Shown: piece by piece, positions 40,995-49,670 of the stretch
Numbering within the stretch: the stretch's first letter is position 1
Layout: every line of letters begins with the position of its first letter
Assembly: GCA_020637395.1 (NCBI GenBank)
Contig: JACJWA010000001.1
Span: 1,868,078-1,932,077, forward strand
Direction: 5' to 3'
DNA from: Calditrichota bacterium
GTDB taxonomy: Bacteria > Electryoneota > RPQS01
DNA: 64,000 nucleotides
Translations under genes and position numbers: made by a program
Notes under the pieces: model-generated
Databases searched by the model: none
Told to the model about the DNA's origin: nothing
Seen by the model: the letters and a program-made list of their open reading frames with translations, nothing else

Positions 40995-43922
40995 TTATCG
41001 CTCTGCGCGACTCAACGGCGCCGCCGGCATGTTTGCAAGCTCGTCAAAACGCGCCCTGAGCACGGCTGTCGTTGCGGGACTCGCGGAACGGACCTGCACA
41101 TAGTGATAGTCGTTCGGGAACGGCGCGACACACGGCTCGACTTGCCACTCCTCCCACTCTATCAGCGCTATGTCATCATACCACCCGAAGGCGGTGCCCG
41201 TCGGAGACGCGGAGAGCGTGACCCGCAAGGACATGTAGTAGCCATTGCCCGGCAAAGTGAGATCGTGCGACCTGAAGGTCCAGTCCGCCGTTCCGCTCTG
41301 CATCCCGCCAACATCCGTTTGCGACAACAGAGTTCCACTGGAACGCGCATTATAGACCTGCGCCTGAATCGCCGCGTCCACGGCGTTCTCCGTGCGAACG
41401 AATCCCATCACGCTGTAATTGCCCAATGGTGTGACCTTGATGCGATACTCGGTGTTGGAAACCACATTCTGCGGATTCCCCGCACTGCGGCGCAGCCGGA
41501 TGCTCTTTTCGCCGCGGTGAACAAAATCGCTGTTATACTCTTCGTCCGCGCTGTTCAAGAGCCAGCCGTCCGCTCCCTCCCACTCCATATTGCCGAAGCA
41601 AAGCTTGTCGCGCCCAAAGCGAATCTCAAAATTCGCGCCGGATGTGATTTCGGAAAATCCAAGATAGCCAATGTCCGGCAAGGCAAGTGGATCGGAGATC
41701 CAGAAGTTTTCATCTTGGGTCAGCGCGAGCGTATCATATCTGAACTCCGCTGTACGCAGAGCCGTTGCCGTGTCGAGCACGACGAACGCGCTGTCCGCAC
41801 CGGGAGCGCGAATCAGCCACGTATCCAATCGCCGCGACATCTCGGACTCGTAGTCCAAGATGATGCGCGCCAACTCGCCGCGTGCAGGCTGCGGTATCCA
41901 ATGATTGATATAGACGGGATGCACAACCGCTGTGTCCACGCCGACACCCTCGGTGAAGTGCGTGCGCAAAATCACAGTAGGCATCGTCTCCGCGTACGTC
42001 AGGTCAAAAATAAAATTCCCGAGACTGTGCGCGATCAGTTTGCCCTCGTACACTTCAAACCCCTGAATGATGTGCGGGTGATGGGCAATTACCAAATCTG
42101 CTCCCTGATCAATCGCATACTGCCGCAGTTCGCGCTCGAGCGTATCCGGCACCAATTCAAACAGCATGTCTTCGTCGCCCAGAGGATCAAAGGCATCCAT
42201 TTGGAGAATCGGAGACAAGGAATACTCGCTGCCTGAGTGAGTGTTGATGATCACGAAGTCCGCCAACTCACCGGCATCGGGAACGGTGCACTCAATTGCG
42301 CTGCGGTTCCACATGGCAAACCCGGGACGCGATCGCGCGGCATCGAGGAACGGCTGAACATTGTTGTAGGACCCTGTGCGATCCGAGAAACTCAGCATCG
42401 CCATGGATAGACCGTTTGCCGAAACAAACTTCACACGACGAGCCTGCTCGTCGTTCATGCCCGCGCCGTTATGCACGATGCCCGCAGTGTCGAGAACGTA
42501 CATGGTTTCAAGCATGCCGTCCGTCATATAGTCGAAGACATGGTTGTTGGCCAGAGTGGCGAAATCAACTCCGGCATTTACCAAACCCGCAACCTGTTCA
42601 GGGCTTGATTTGAAGACAATTCCCTTCGTGGGATGTGCAGTCGTTGCGGTGGTCAGAGGGCACTCGAGATTCACGGATGTCAGGTCGGCGGTCTGAAGCC
42701 ACGGATAGGTGGGTTCATAGAGTGTATCCACACCCCATTGATCAATAATGCCGCCGTTGTTCTCATACCCGCGGCCCATGATCACATCACCCGTAAAACT
42801 GAACCACAGTTCGCGGTTTGAGGTCAGCGGCGAATCCACAACCGAATGCGACACCCAGGTTTCGTTGGACTCGCTGTCCGTCACATCCAGCGTCACCGTG
42901 TAGCGACTCTGTGCCGCGAAGACATGTGTCGGATTCTGAATCGCTGAGACAGCACCGTCCCCGAAATCCCAGTGATGAGTCAGCCACGGGCTGTCCAGAT
43001 CGTACGTCTGCGCGTGAAACACCACCTGAATCGAGTCAGGATCCGCGTGCGGCAGCATATTCCATGAGAAGTCCGCGACCGGAGACAAAGGCAGTGCGTC
43101 CGACACATCCCGCACATAGTCAAACAGCACTTCGCCATCTACCGCGACAGTGTCGTTGTCATTGATGAAGCGAAGTTCCGTGATACGCGGCAGATAGCCG
43201 AATCGGCCAAACCAATCTTCGCCAATTGGAAAGAGTACCTCCGACCACTCTCCTTCAGGAAACCAACCTTCGTATGTCGTGTTCCAGCGCAGAGATTGCG
43301 GAGCTTCCTTGCCCCACAGAATGTAATACATCACTTCATTGGAATCCGCGACGCCGAATGCCTGAACTTCACCAAGCACATCAAGCTTTGCGGCGACGGA
43401 AAGAATGGTACTTGCCTGCACGACGTAAGGAGAAATCGGAAGCCGCTTCCACGTATTCGCATACAACCGAAGCGCTTTCGTTCCATCGAAAGCATCCGTT
43501 GTCACGTACTCGGCACCAAAAGGTTCGATGTCTTCGCCGGTCACGCCAAACAAATCGGGCTCATCTTCGAATGACGTTAATGAAACTCCCGAATCCGCGG
43601 GTGGAGCGAAATCCACCGGATCCACGCGGAAGAAGCCCAGCGGATAAACCCCTTCACTATCGTGATGCACATAGAACGTGTCGCTGGTGATCGCCAACGT
43701 GTCCAGATCCAGCATAGCCGCGTCCTGACCATAGAGCACCGCCCAATAGCTCAGCTCCGCCGCGGGGTACCAATGCAGCGAGAACCCGTCGTCCGTGCGA
43801 AGGATGGAAAGTGATGTTGAGCGCTCATCCAGCGCTTGATGAGACGGCCTGCGGGCCTCAACGGACCCACAGAGCAGACCCACCACCACTATCAGCGCAA
43901 ACGTTTGCTGCCGCCGTTGCAT
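40995..43922 (-). CDS. secreted CapA-type phosphoesterase with PKD and carbohydrate-binding-like domains
   Basis: 975 residues, signal peptide at 1-23. An N-terminal beta-sandwich region (about 110-290) resembles a carbohydrate-binding domain. A PKD domain follows at about 300-375 (HHWDFGDG). The core, about 385-690, is a CapA/PgsA-type metallophosphoesterase: FTGDVIMGRGY, LTSVNLECPLT, ATLANNHVFDY and IAHHPHIIQGFEVYEGKLIA are its metal-binding motifs. A second sandwich domain ends the protein. Classical CapA is involved in poly-gamma-glutamate capsules; this one is much larger and has no T9SS tail or capsule genes nearby, so its substrate is open. Confidence 0.82.
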   Translation of the reverse strand: MQRRQQTFALIVVVGLLCGSVEARRPSHQALDERSTSLSILRTDDGFSLHWYPAAELSYWAVLYGQDAAMLDLDTLAITSDTFYVHHDSEGVYPLGFFRVDPVDFAPPADSGVSLTSFEDEPDLFGVTGEDIEPFGAEYVTTDAFDGTKALRLYANTWKRLPISPYVVQASTILSVAAKLDVLGEVQAFGVADSNEVMYYILWGKEAPQSLRWNTTYEGWFPEGEWSEVLFPIGEDWFGRFGYLPRITELRFINDNDTVAVDGEVLFDYVRDVSDALPLSPVADFSWNMLPHADPDSIQVVFHAQTYDLDSPWLTHHWDFGDGAVSAIQNPTHVFAAQSRYTVTLDVTDSESNETWVSHSVVDSPLTSNRELWFSFTGDVIMGRGYENNGGIIDQWGVDTLYEPTYPWLQTADLTSVNLECPLTTATTAHPTKGIVFKSSPEQVAGLVNAGVDFATLANNHVFDYMTDGMLETMYVLDTAGIVHNGAGMNDEQARRVKFVSANGLSMAMLSFSDRTGSYNNVQPFLDAARSRPGFAMWNRSAIECTVPDAGELADFVIINTHSGSEYSLSPILQMDAFDPLGDEDMLFELVPDTLERELRQYAIDQGADLVIAHHPHIIQGFEVYEGKLIAHSLGNFIFDLTYAETMPTVILRTHFTEGVGVDTAVVHPVYINHWIPQPARGELARIILDYESEMSRRLDTWLIRAPGADSAFVVLDTATALRTAEFRYDTLALTQDENFWISDPLALPDIGYLGFSEITSGANFEIRFGRDKLCFGNMEWEGADGWLLNSADEEYNSDFVHRGEKSIRLRRSAGNPQNVVSNTEYRIKVTPLGNYSVMGFVRTENAVDAAIQAQVYNARSSGTLLSQTDVGGMQSGTADWTFRSHDLTLPGNGYYMSLRVTLSASPTGTAFGWYDDIALIEWEEWQVEPCVAPFPNDYHYVQVRSASPATTAVLRARFDELANMPAAPLSRAER

Positions 43923-43969
43923 GACAAGACTCCAATTTCTGCGAGCAGATGACAGACTATTCCTTATGC

Positions 43970-43998
43970 AATATACCGGTGGACACAGGGAATGTCAA
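43970..43998 (-). promoter_or_regulatory. consensus promoter of the CapA-like gene
   Basis: Minus strand TTGACA (43998-43993) and TATATT (43975-43970) with a 17-nt spacer, 48 nt before the start codon. Confidence 0.75.
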
Positions 43999-44106
43999 CC
44001 GAGTTGCCTTGCAATCGTGAATAGGATAACATAAGTCGAATTATCGAATACGGCGCATTCGACGCCATTGCTTCGACCTGCACGGCACGTTCCACTCTGA
44101 ATGACA

Positions 44107-44129
44107 AAGCCCGCCGATGAGGCGGGCTT
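44107..44129 (-). terminator. terminator of the two-component system genes
   Basis: AAGCCCGCC and GGCGGGCTT pair around a 5-nt loop; on the minus strand TTGTCATT follows. It lies 24 nt past the response-regulator stop. Confidence 0.8.
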
Positions 44130-44152
44130 GTTCTGTTCAATGCGAAAACGAC

Positions 44153-45544
44153 TTAGTTCGGACTTTTGGCCAGACCGACCTGATTCAGAATGCGGTACAC
44201 CGTCTTGCGATCCACGCCAGCGCGGGTCGCTACGCGGCTGATGTTGCCCTTTTCTTCCGAGAGTAATTGCGAGAAGTACTGTGTCTGGAACTGATCCAGC
44301 AACCTCGCCTTGGCGATGTCGTAGGTCAGTTGCGCATCCACCTCAGGCGTGTGTTTGCTGATGCCATGAAAATGAGCAGGCAAATCTTCCTCGCGAATCA
44401 CGGACTTACCCGCCAGGGAAATCGCCCGCTCCACGACATTGCGCAATTCGCGGACGTTGCCCGGCCACTCGTAGTTCGCGAACATGTCGAGAACTTGCGG
44501 CGTGAAGCCTTCGAGAGTTCTTCCGTAGGCCTCGCCAATTTCTTTCAGGAAATGATGCGCGAGAGCGGGGATATCGTCACGACGCTCGCGAAGCGGCGGT
44601 ACATGCAAAGTTACCACCGCGACACGGAAATACAAGTCCTCGCGGAAGAGTTTCTGCTGCACGGCTTCCTGCGGATCGCGATTGGTCGCAGAGATGATGC
44701 GCACATCAAGAGGAATCTCGCGATTTCCGCCGACCCGGCGCACCGTGCGCTCCTGAATCACGCGCAGGAGTTTGGACTGCATCGCCAAATCCATTTCAGT
44801 GATCTCATCGAAGAAGAACGTGCCGCCCTGCGCTTCTTCCAACATTCCCTTGCGCGACGTGGAGGCACCCGTGAACGATCCCTTCTCGTGACCGAATAGC
44901 TCACTTTCCACTAGATTCGCGGGTAGCGCGCCGCAATTGACCGCGAGGAACGGCGAACCGTTGCGGCGGCTGGCTTGATGCAAGGCACGAGCGAGCACTT
45001 CCTTGCCCGTGCCGGACTCGCCTTGAATCAGCACAGACGCTTCCGTATCCGCGACGCGCGTCAGCATCTGCATCACTTCGCGCATCGCCGGATCCACCGC
45101 AATAAGAGATGTGGAAACTTTGCTCTGAGCCAACTCGTGGCGGAGGCGGTGATTCTCCTGCAGCAGATGCCGCTCTTTCAACGCGCGATTGACAGCATGA
45201 ACCAATTGCTCGCGTGCGAAAGGTTTCACCACATAGTCCGTCGCACCCTCCTTCATGGCTTCGACGGCTGTCTCCACGGTGGCAAATGCCGTCATCATCA
45301 CCACGGGAAGATCGCTGCGCGACCACTTGATCTGCCGCAGCACTTCCATGCCGTCGCGATTGGGAATCATCAAGTCCGTGATCAGGAGATCCGGATCAAA
45401 CTCCGAAACCGCCTGTTCCACGTGCAGGCTGTCCGTCATCGTGCGGACTTCGTAGCCTTCGCGAGAGAGAATCATTTGGCAATTGGCGAGCAGATCGGGT
45501 TCATCGTCCACGATCAGGACGCGGGATAGCTTGGTCATGTTCAT
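44153..45544 (-). CDS. sigma-54-dependent response regulator (NtrC family)
   Basis: 463 residues with the full three-domain layout. Receiver domain 1-125 with phosphoacceptor D57 (DLLITDLMIP); AAA+ domain with Walker A GESGTGKE at 175-182 and the sigma-54-contacting loop GSFTGA at 222-227; a Fis-type helix-turn-helix at the end (VATRAGVDRKTVYRILNQVG). It activates sigma-54 promoters when phosphorylated by the kinase encoded 1 nt upstream. A second ATG at 45538 is an equally good start. The only clear sigma-54 promoter found (47307) is in the divergent intergenic region, making the cupredoxin operon its likely target. Confidence 0.95.
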   Translation of the reverse strand: MNMTKLSRVLIVDDEPDLLANCQMILSREGYEVRTMTDSLHVEQAVSEFDPDLLITDLMIPNRDGMEVLRQIKWSRSDLPVVMMTAFATVETAVEAMKEGATDYVVKPFAREQLVHAVNRALKERHLLQENHRLRHELAQSKVSTSLIAVDPAMREVMQMLTRVADTEASVLIQGESGTGKEVLARALHQASRRNGSPFLAVNCGALPANLVESELFGHEKGSFTGASTSRKGMLEEAQGGTFFFDEITEMDLAMQSKLLRVIQERTVRRVGGNREIPLDVRIISATNRDPQEAVQQKLFREDLYFRVAVVTLHVPPLRERRDDIPALAHHFLKEIGEAYGRTLEGFTPQVLDMFANYEWPGNVRELRNVVERAISLAGKSVIREEDLPAHFHGISKHTPEVDAQLTYDIAKARLLDQFQTQYFSQLLSEEKGNISRVATRAGVDRKTVYRILNQVGLAKSPN

Positions 45545-45545
45545 G

Positions 45546-47027
45546 TTACGTTGTGGTTACTGGCAGACTGACTATGAATTCTGTGCCCTGGCCGGGCGTG
45601 CTCTTGACGCTGATGGTTCCTGCGTGGTCTTCGACCAACCGATAGGTGATGGCCAATCCCAGTCCGGTCCCTGCTCCCACATCTTTGGTGGTGAAGAAGG
45701 GATCGAAGATCTTCGATTGAATCTCATTTGGGATTCCCGAGCCGTTGTCCTCGACTTTGATCTGCACGGTTGAATCGGATCGTGCCGCGCTGATCACGAT
45801 CCTGCCGCCGCGCGGAGTCGCGTCCATGGCATTCAGGATCAAATTGATAAAGACCTGCTCCAGCTCCGTGATTTCGCCCCGAATCGTCGGCAAGTCCTGA
45901 GCAATCTCAGACTTCAGTTCGATACCCCGTTTCTCCGCCTCTTTGCGAACCAAAAGCAGCACGCCGTGAATGATCTGATCCACATGCAGCTCGCTACGCT
46001 TCCCGGAGGATTTCCGCGCGAACGTCAGGAGCTTTGAGACGATCTTGGAGATTCGATCCGACTGGCGGTGCATCATGGAGAGATGCTCGGCCATGTCCTC
46101 AACCTTTCGGTCGGCCCGCACATCTTCAAGCAAGAGTTCGATGCGGTTCTTGATGATGCCGACCGGGTTGTTGATTTCGTGCGCGACTCCCGCGGCAAGC
46201 TGACCCGTCGCAGACATCTTTTCCATTTGCACGAGTTCCGCTTGAGCGTCTCGAAGTTCCCGTGTGCGCTGTTCAACGATCAATTCGAGGTTCTCGTTCT
46301 GTCGTTGAATTTCCTGGGCCAGGGCCATGCGCTCCTGATTCTCAAGCAGGATCGCCTTGTCGGCCCGCACGGCGATAATCCAGACCACGAAGAAAAGGGC
46401 AAGTCCCGTGAACAAAGAGCTAAGCAGAATCACCATCCTGAGCTGCTCGACACGCTTGTACGTGGGTGAGACATTCATCAGGATTTCAAATGCCACACGC
46501 GTAGTCGTGCTGTCTGACGCGCGGAATTCAACCGGATAGCACGCGAGAAGGTGATCAACCTCGCCGGAGTACGGCGCCACATTGGCGGAGTCCGCATCGG
46601 TCACCAGTTTCGAAGCGGGGGTACCTGCCAACGCTGAAAGCAGCATGGGGTTTTCCGGCTCGCTTCGGCCCTCCCGCAGTGAATCCGTGGAAAAGACCAA
46701 CAGATGCGCCTTGTCGTAGATACTGATCCGTTCAATCTGAAAGCCGCTGACAAACGTATGTACGATTCCGGTCATCTCGTGGTGCGCGAGAGGATGGTCG
46801 AACGGAAAGGTATCAAAGGTCATCTGCCACGGCTCGAGATAGAACTTGTCTATTGAACGGGCCAGATGATTCACCGCCGCGTTGCCGTAGTTCTGTGCTA
46901 CTGAGATCAGGTTGGCGCGACCAAGGCTATAGGCGACTGCCCCGCCGATCCCCACAATCAAGAGGTCAAGGAGCAGAAAGTTGATTGCGAAGTAACGAGT
47001 AAGACGAGGACGAGGGCGCGTGGACAT
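45546..47027 (-). CDS. membrane sensor histidine kinase
   Basis: 493 residues. Two transmembrane helices (about 13-35 and 198-220) bracket a periplasmic sensing domain of some 160 residues with no recognised fold. A coiled coil follows (ENQERMALAQEIQRQNENLE). The dimerisation domain carries the phosphoacceptor H283 in GVAHEINNP, and the ATPase domain has the N-box INLILNAMDA, DNGSGIPNE and GTGLGLAI. It should phosphorylate the sigma-54 regulator encoded next. The periplasmic location of the sensor fits an envelope or redox signal. Confidence 0.94.
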   Translation of the reverse strand: MSTRPRPRLTRYFAINFLLLDLLIVGIGGAVAYSLGRANLISVAQNYGNAAVNHLARSIDKFYLEPWQMTFDTFPFDHPLAHHEMTGIVHTFVSGFQIERISIYDKAHLLVFSTDSLREGRSEPENPMLLSALAGTPASKLVTDADSANVAPYSGEVDHLLACYPVEFRASDSTTTRVAFEILMNVSPTYKRVEQLRMVILLSSLFTGLALFFVVWIIAVRADKAILLENQERMALAQEIQRQNENLELIVEQRTRELRDAQAELVQMEKMSATGQLAAGVAHEINNPVGIIKNRIELLLEDVRADRKVEDMAEHLSMMHRQSDRISKIVSKLLTFARKSSGKRSELHVDQIIHGVLLLVRKEAEKRGIELKSEIAQDLPTIRGEITELEQVFINLILNAMDATPRGGRIVISAARSDSTVQIKVEDNGSGIPNEIQSKIFDPFFTTKDVGAGTGLGLAITYRLVEDHAGTISVKSTPGQGTEFIVSLPVTTT

Positions 47028-47306
47028 AGAAAGAGTCCGCGAAGTTGGTTGAGTTCTTGACTATGCTGCCAATTCAAATTGGGGATGTTGTGCCACAAAC
47101 CGGGTTTTTCTGATGCTCAATCTGTGGCCTCTATTCCCCACTCATAAAAGTATGATATTTTTCAACTAAATCAACATGTCCCCTAAATGCCCCAGAAAAT
47201 TGCCCCATCGGTTGTGTCGTTCGACATAGCATTGTGAACCCGGCTTCAACTTCTATGTGATGTTTTTACAATTGCTAAGGCGACAGTCGCGCCGCGGTTC
47301 AAATAG

Positions 47307-47322
47307 TGGCACACCCGTTGCC
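47307..47322 (+). promoter_or_regulatory. sigma-54 promoter
   Basis: TGGCACACCCGTTGCC fits the TGGCACG-N4-TTGCW consensus with the required GG/GC spacing and two mismatches at less conserved positions. It points to the cupredoxin operon and lies next to a divergently transcribed sigma-54 activator, typical of a dedicated regulator-target pair. The predicted start is about 47333. Confidence 0.8.
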
Positions 47323-47332
47323 ATATGCAAAT

Positions 47333-47400
47333 CGGGGACCGTAAGCCAGTGCTACGGGCCGGACATTCTTCAGCGCTTACGGTCCCCGGCCATTTTTTCT
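47333..47400 (+). ncRNA. structured leader with terminator-like hairpin (attenuator or small RNA candidate)
   Basis: Starting at the predicted sigma-54 transcription start, GGGGACCGTAAGC (47334-47346) pairs perfectly with GCTTACGGTCCCC (47375-47387), 13 bp around a 28-nt loop, then six T at 47393-47398. Two competing structures exist: CCGT-A-AGC/GCTACGG (47339-47357), and GGCCGG (47357-47362) with CCGGCC (47386-47391) directly before the T run. This could be a regulated terminator in the cupredoxin leader or a free RNA of about 65 nt. No known RNA family was recognised. Confidence 0.45.
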
Positions 47401-47489
47401 GTTGTTGACCCACAACGATTCCCGATAGCCGATCTTCCTGAGGCCCAACCCGGCGCGGTCTCACTTCATGTAATCTCAGGTGAACACCC

Positions 47490-48983
47490 ATGACACACAA
47501 ACTGCTTTCCACACTGCTACTCATAAGCTGGCTGGTAGCCACCAGTAACGCGACCACGCATCATGTCTCCATTCAGAATTTCGCGTTCACTCCGCAGTCC
47601 ATGACCATTGCCGCAGGCGACAGCGTGATCTTCACCAATAATGATTCCGCTCCGCACACGGCGACCTCGACCACCGGAGCATTCGACAGCGGCAACTTGA
47701 ACAGCGGCGCAAGCTTCGGCACCCAGTTTGCACAAGAGGGATCCTTCGCATACGTCTGCCTGTATCACTCTAACATGAGCGGAGTGATCAATGTCGGAGG
47801 CGGACAAAGCAGTGACACGTCCTGGGTGGAGCTGGATAGCCCGACGAGCCTGCCGTTGCTGGATGTGCGATTCTGGAATGCGGACATCGGCTGGATCGCG
47901 GGTGAACAGGGCATTCTGCGCACAACCAACGGAGGCGACAGCTGGCAGTTGACGGCGACGTCCGATGACGCGGAAGCGTTGTACTTCGTGAGCGCAACCG
48001 AAGGCTGGGCATGCGGAAACGACGGCATGATTCTCCATACGACGAATGGTGGACAAAGCTGGACGCCGCAAAACAGTGGGGTTGCTGACAAACTGCGTGA
48101 TATCTGGTTTGCCGACGCTTCCACCGGTTGGGCTGTGGGACGGGATGGGATTCTGATTCACACGACCAACGGCGGCCAGACCTGGAGTCCCCAGGCGAGT
48201 CCCGCGACGGACGACTTGCGCGGTATTCATATGCTCGATGCGCAAAACGGCTGGCTGGTTGGATCAGACGGTCTGATTCTGCATACCTCAAACGGCGGCG
48301 CCAATTGGGAGATTCAGCTCAGCGTTCCCATCGGAAATGAAGATGAGTTTGAAGGCGTCTTTGCACTGGACGAAACGCATGCCTGGGCCGTCGGAGGACA
48401 GGGCCGGATTTATCATCTGGACAATGCCAATGGCCAGTGGACTCAACAGACCAGCGGAACAAATGTCGCTCTCATGGACGTCTTCTTTACCAACACGGAT
48501 GACGGCTGCAGCTGCGGCGCAGGAGGATTCCTGTCATCTGCCATGATGGGTGGCGCGATGTGGCATACGCAAGTTCCGCCTGTCGTTGCGACCTTTAACA
48601 GCGTGTTCTTCGTGAACGATTCACTCGGCTTCCTCGTCTCGGGCGACGGACGTATTTTCCGCAGGGAAATTTCGGAAGTGAGCAGCAGCTCACCGGAAGA
48701 TCATTCGCCTGTCCACGCGGCTGCTTTCGAGCTTCAGGCGAACTACCCGAATCCGTTCAATCCCAGCACAACGATTGAGTTCTCGATTCCGTCCGCGGGT
48801 CCCGTTACGTTAACGATCTTCGATGTGCTTGGTCAGCAGGTTGCGCAGCCGCTGAACAGCAGCTTGCGTGCAGGAGCGCACCGAGTCGAATTCCAAGCGG
48901 ATGCGCTGCCCAGCGGCGCCTATTTCTATCAATTGAACAGCAACGGCCTGACCAGCACGCGCAAGATGCTGCTTCTCAAGTGA
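47490..48983 (+). CDS. secreted cupredoxin / YCF48-like repeat protein with T9SS sorting domain
   Basis: 497 residues, signal peptide 1-21. Residues 23-105 are a type 1 copper domain: H56 (SAPHTATS), C90, H93 and M96 in CLYHSNM, the short C-x2-H-x2-M loop of amicyanin. From about 115 to 390 come BNR/YCF48-like beta-propeller repeats (GILRTTNGGDSWQ, MILHTTNGGQSWT, LILHTSNGGANWE). A T9SS type A domain closes the protein (NYPNPFNPSTTIEFS to STRKMLLLK), so it should be surface-exposed or released. Driven by a sigma-54 promoter and followed by a YceI gene; a role in envelope electron transfer or oxidant stress is inferred. Confidence 0.88.
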   Translation: MTHKLLSTLLLISWLVATSNATTHHVSIQNFAFTPQSMTIAAGDSVIFTNNDSAPHTATSTTGAFDSGNLNSGASFGTQFAQEGSFAYVCLYHSNMSGVINVGGGQSSDTSWVELDSPTSLPLLDVRFWNADIGWIAGEQGILRTTNGGDSWQLTATSDDAEALYFVSATEGWACGNDGMILHTTNGGQSWTPQNSGVADKLRDIWFADASTGWAVGRDGILIHTTNGGQTWSPQASPATDDLRGIHMLDAQNGWLVGSDGLILHTSNGGANWEIQLSVPIGNEDEFEGVFALDETHAWAVGGQGRIYHLDNANGQWTQQTSGTNVALMDVFFTNTDDGCSCGAGGFLSSAMMGGAMWHTQVPPVVATFNSVFFVNDSLGFLVSGDGRIFRREISEVSSSSPEDHSPVHAAAFELQANYPNPFNPSTTIEFSIPSAGPVTLTIFDVLGQQVAQPLNSSLRAGAHRVEFQADALPSGAYFYQLNSNGLTSTRKMLLLK

Positions 48984-49021
48984 GTGATTGACTTACCGAT
49001 TCCAAAGGAAGGATTATCGTG

Positions 49022-49591
49022 ATGAAACTATTTGCACTACTGATTCTTTGCGCTTGCTCTGCCGGATTCGCCGCTGAGACTTTTACGATCACGCAAGCCA
49101 ATTCTGAGAACCTTGTTTCGTTCACCAGCGACGCTCCGCTTGAGGAAATCGTGGGCAAGACGCGCATGGTCTCGGGATCTGTTTCTCTCCCGGATGCCAC
49201 CTCGCCCGGACAGGCGGAGATTCATGTGGACATGGCTTCGCTTGATACGGGACTCAGCTTGCGCAACAAGCATATGCGGGAGAATCATCTCGAAACAGAT
49301 ACCTATCCCGAAGCCGTGTTCACGCTCAGCGCTTTGGTGATTCCCGGCGGTACGTTGACTCCGGGTGCGCGCACTGAGGTAAACGTAGCGGGAACCCTTG
49401 CTTTGCACGGACAAACACGAGTGATCAAACCCTCCGCCTTCCTGACTCTTGCACAGGACGGAAAGAACCTTACGATTGAGTCGAGTTTCTCCGTGCTTCT
49501 GCAGGATTACCAAATCAAGCGCCCGGAATTCCTGGTGATGAAGCTTTCTGAAGAGCAGAAGATTGACGTCAAGCTGGTTGCGACACGATAG
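49022..49591 (+). CDS. YceI-family periplasmic protein
   Basis: 189 residues from ATG 49022, 8-9 nt after GGAAGGA. Signal peptide 1-17, then a YceI lipocalin-like beta-barrel (GEIHVDMASLDTG-like strand, RENHLETDTYPEAVFTLSAL). Family members bind long isoprenoids such as ubiquinone precursors and are often induced by stress. It follows the cupredoxin gene by 38 nt and is probably in the same sigma-54 unit, ending in the terminator at 49617. Confidence 0.88.
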   Translation: MKLFALLILCACSAGFAAETFTITQANSENLVSFTSDAPLEEIVGKTRMVSGSVSLPDATSPGQAEIHVDMASLDTGLSLRNKHMRENHLETDTYPEAVFTLSALVIPGGTLTPGARTEVNVAGTLALHGQTRVIKPSAFLTLAQDGKNLTIESSFSVLLQDYQIKRPEFLVMKLSEEQKIDVKLVATR

Positions 49592-49616
49592 AGTGCAACG
49601 AAACGACTGAAACAAG

Positions 49617-49644
49617 AACGCCCCCGGGAGTCCCCGGGGGCGTT
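49617..49644 (+). terminator. terminator of the cupredoxin-YceI operon
   Basis: AACGCCCCCGGG (49617-49628) pairs with CCCGGGGGCGTT (49633-49644) around a 4-nt loop; TTCATTTTC follows. It also separates the operon from the convergent minus-strand gene. Confidence 0.85.
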
Positions 49645-49670
49645 TTCATTTTCTTGACCTGCAATTCGGG

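Larger units (their letters stand above)
47028..47489. other. regulatory region between kinase and cupredoxin genes
   Basis: A 462-nt divergent region with a near-perfect sigma-54 promoter (47307-47322) and a structured leader (47333-47400). The kinase promoter is unresolved: TTGATT and TACTTT on the minus strand are weak candidates near 47148-47175. The 90 nt between the leader hairpin and the cupredoxin start show nothing further. Confidence 0.6.

Noticed and set aside
40977..42236. 419-residue plus-strand frame opposite the CapA-like gene
   Set aside because: No domain or signal; the opposite strand has clear phosphoesterase motifs.
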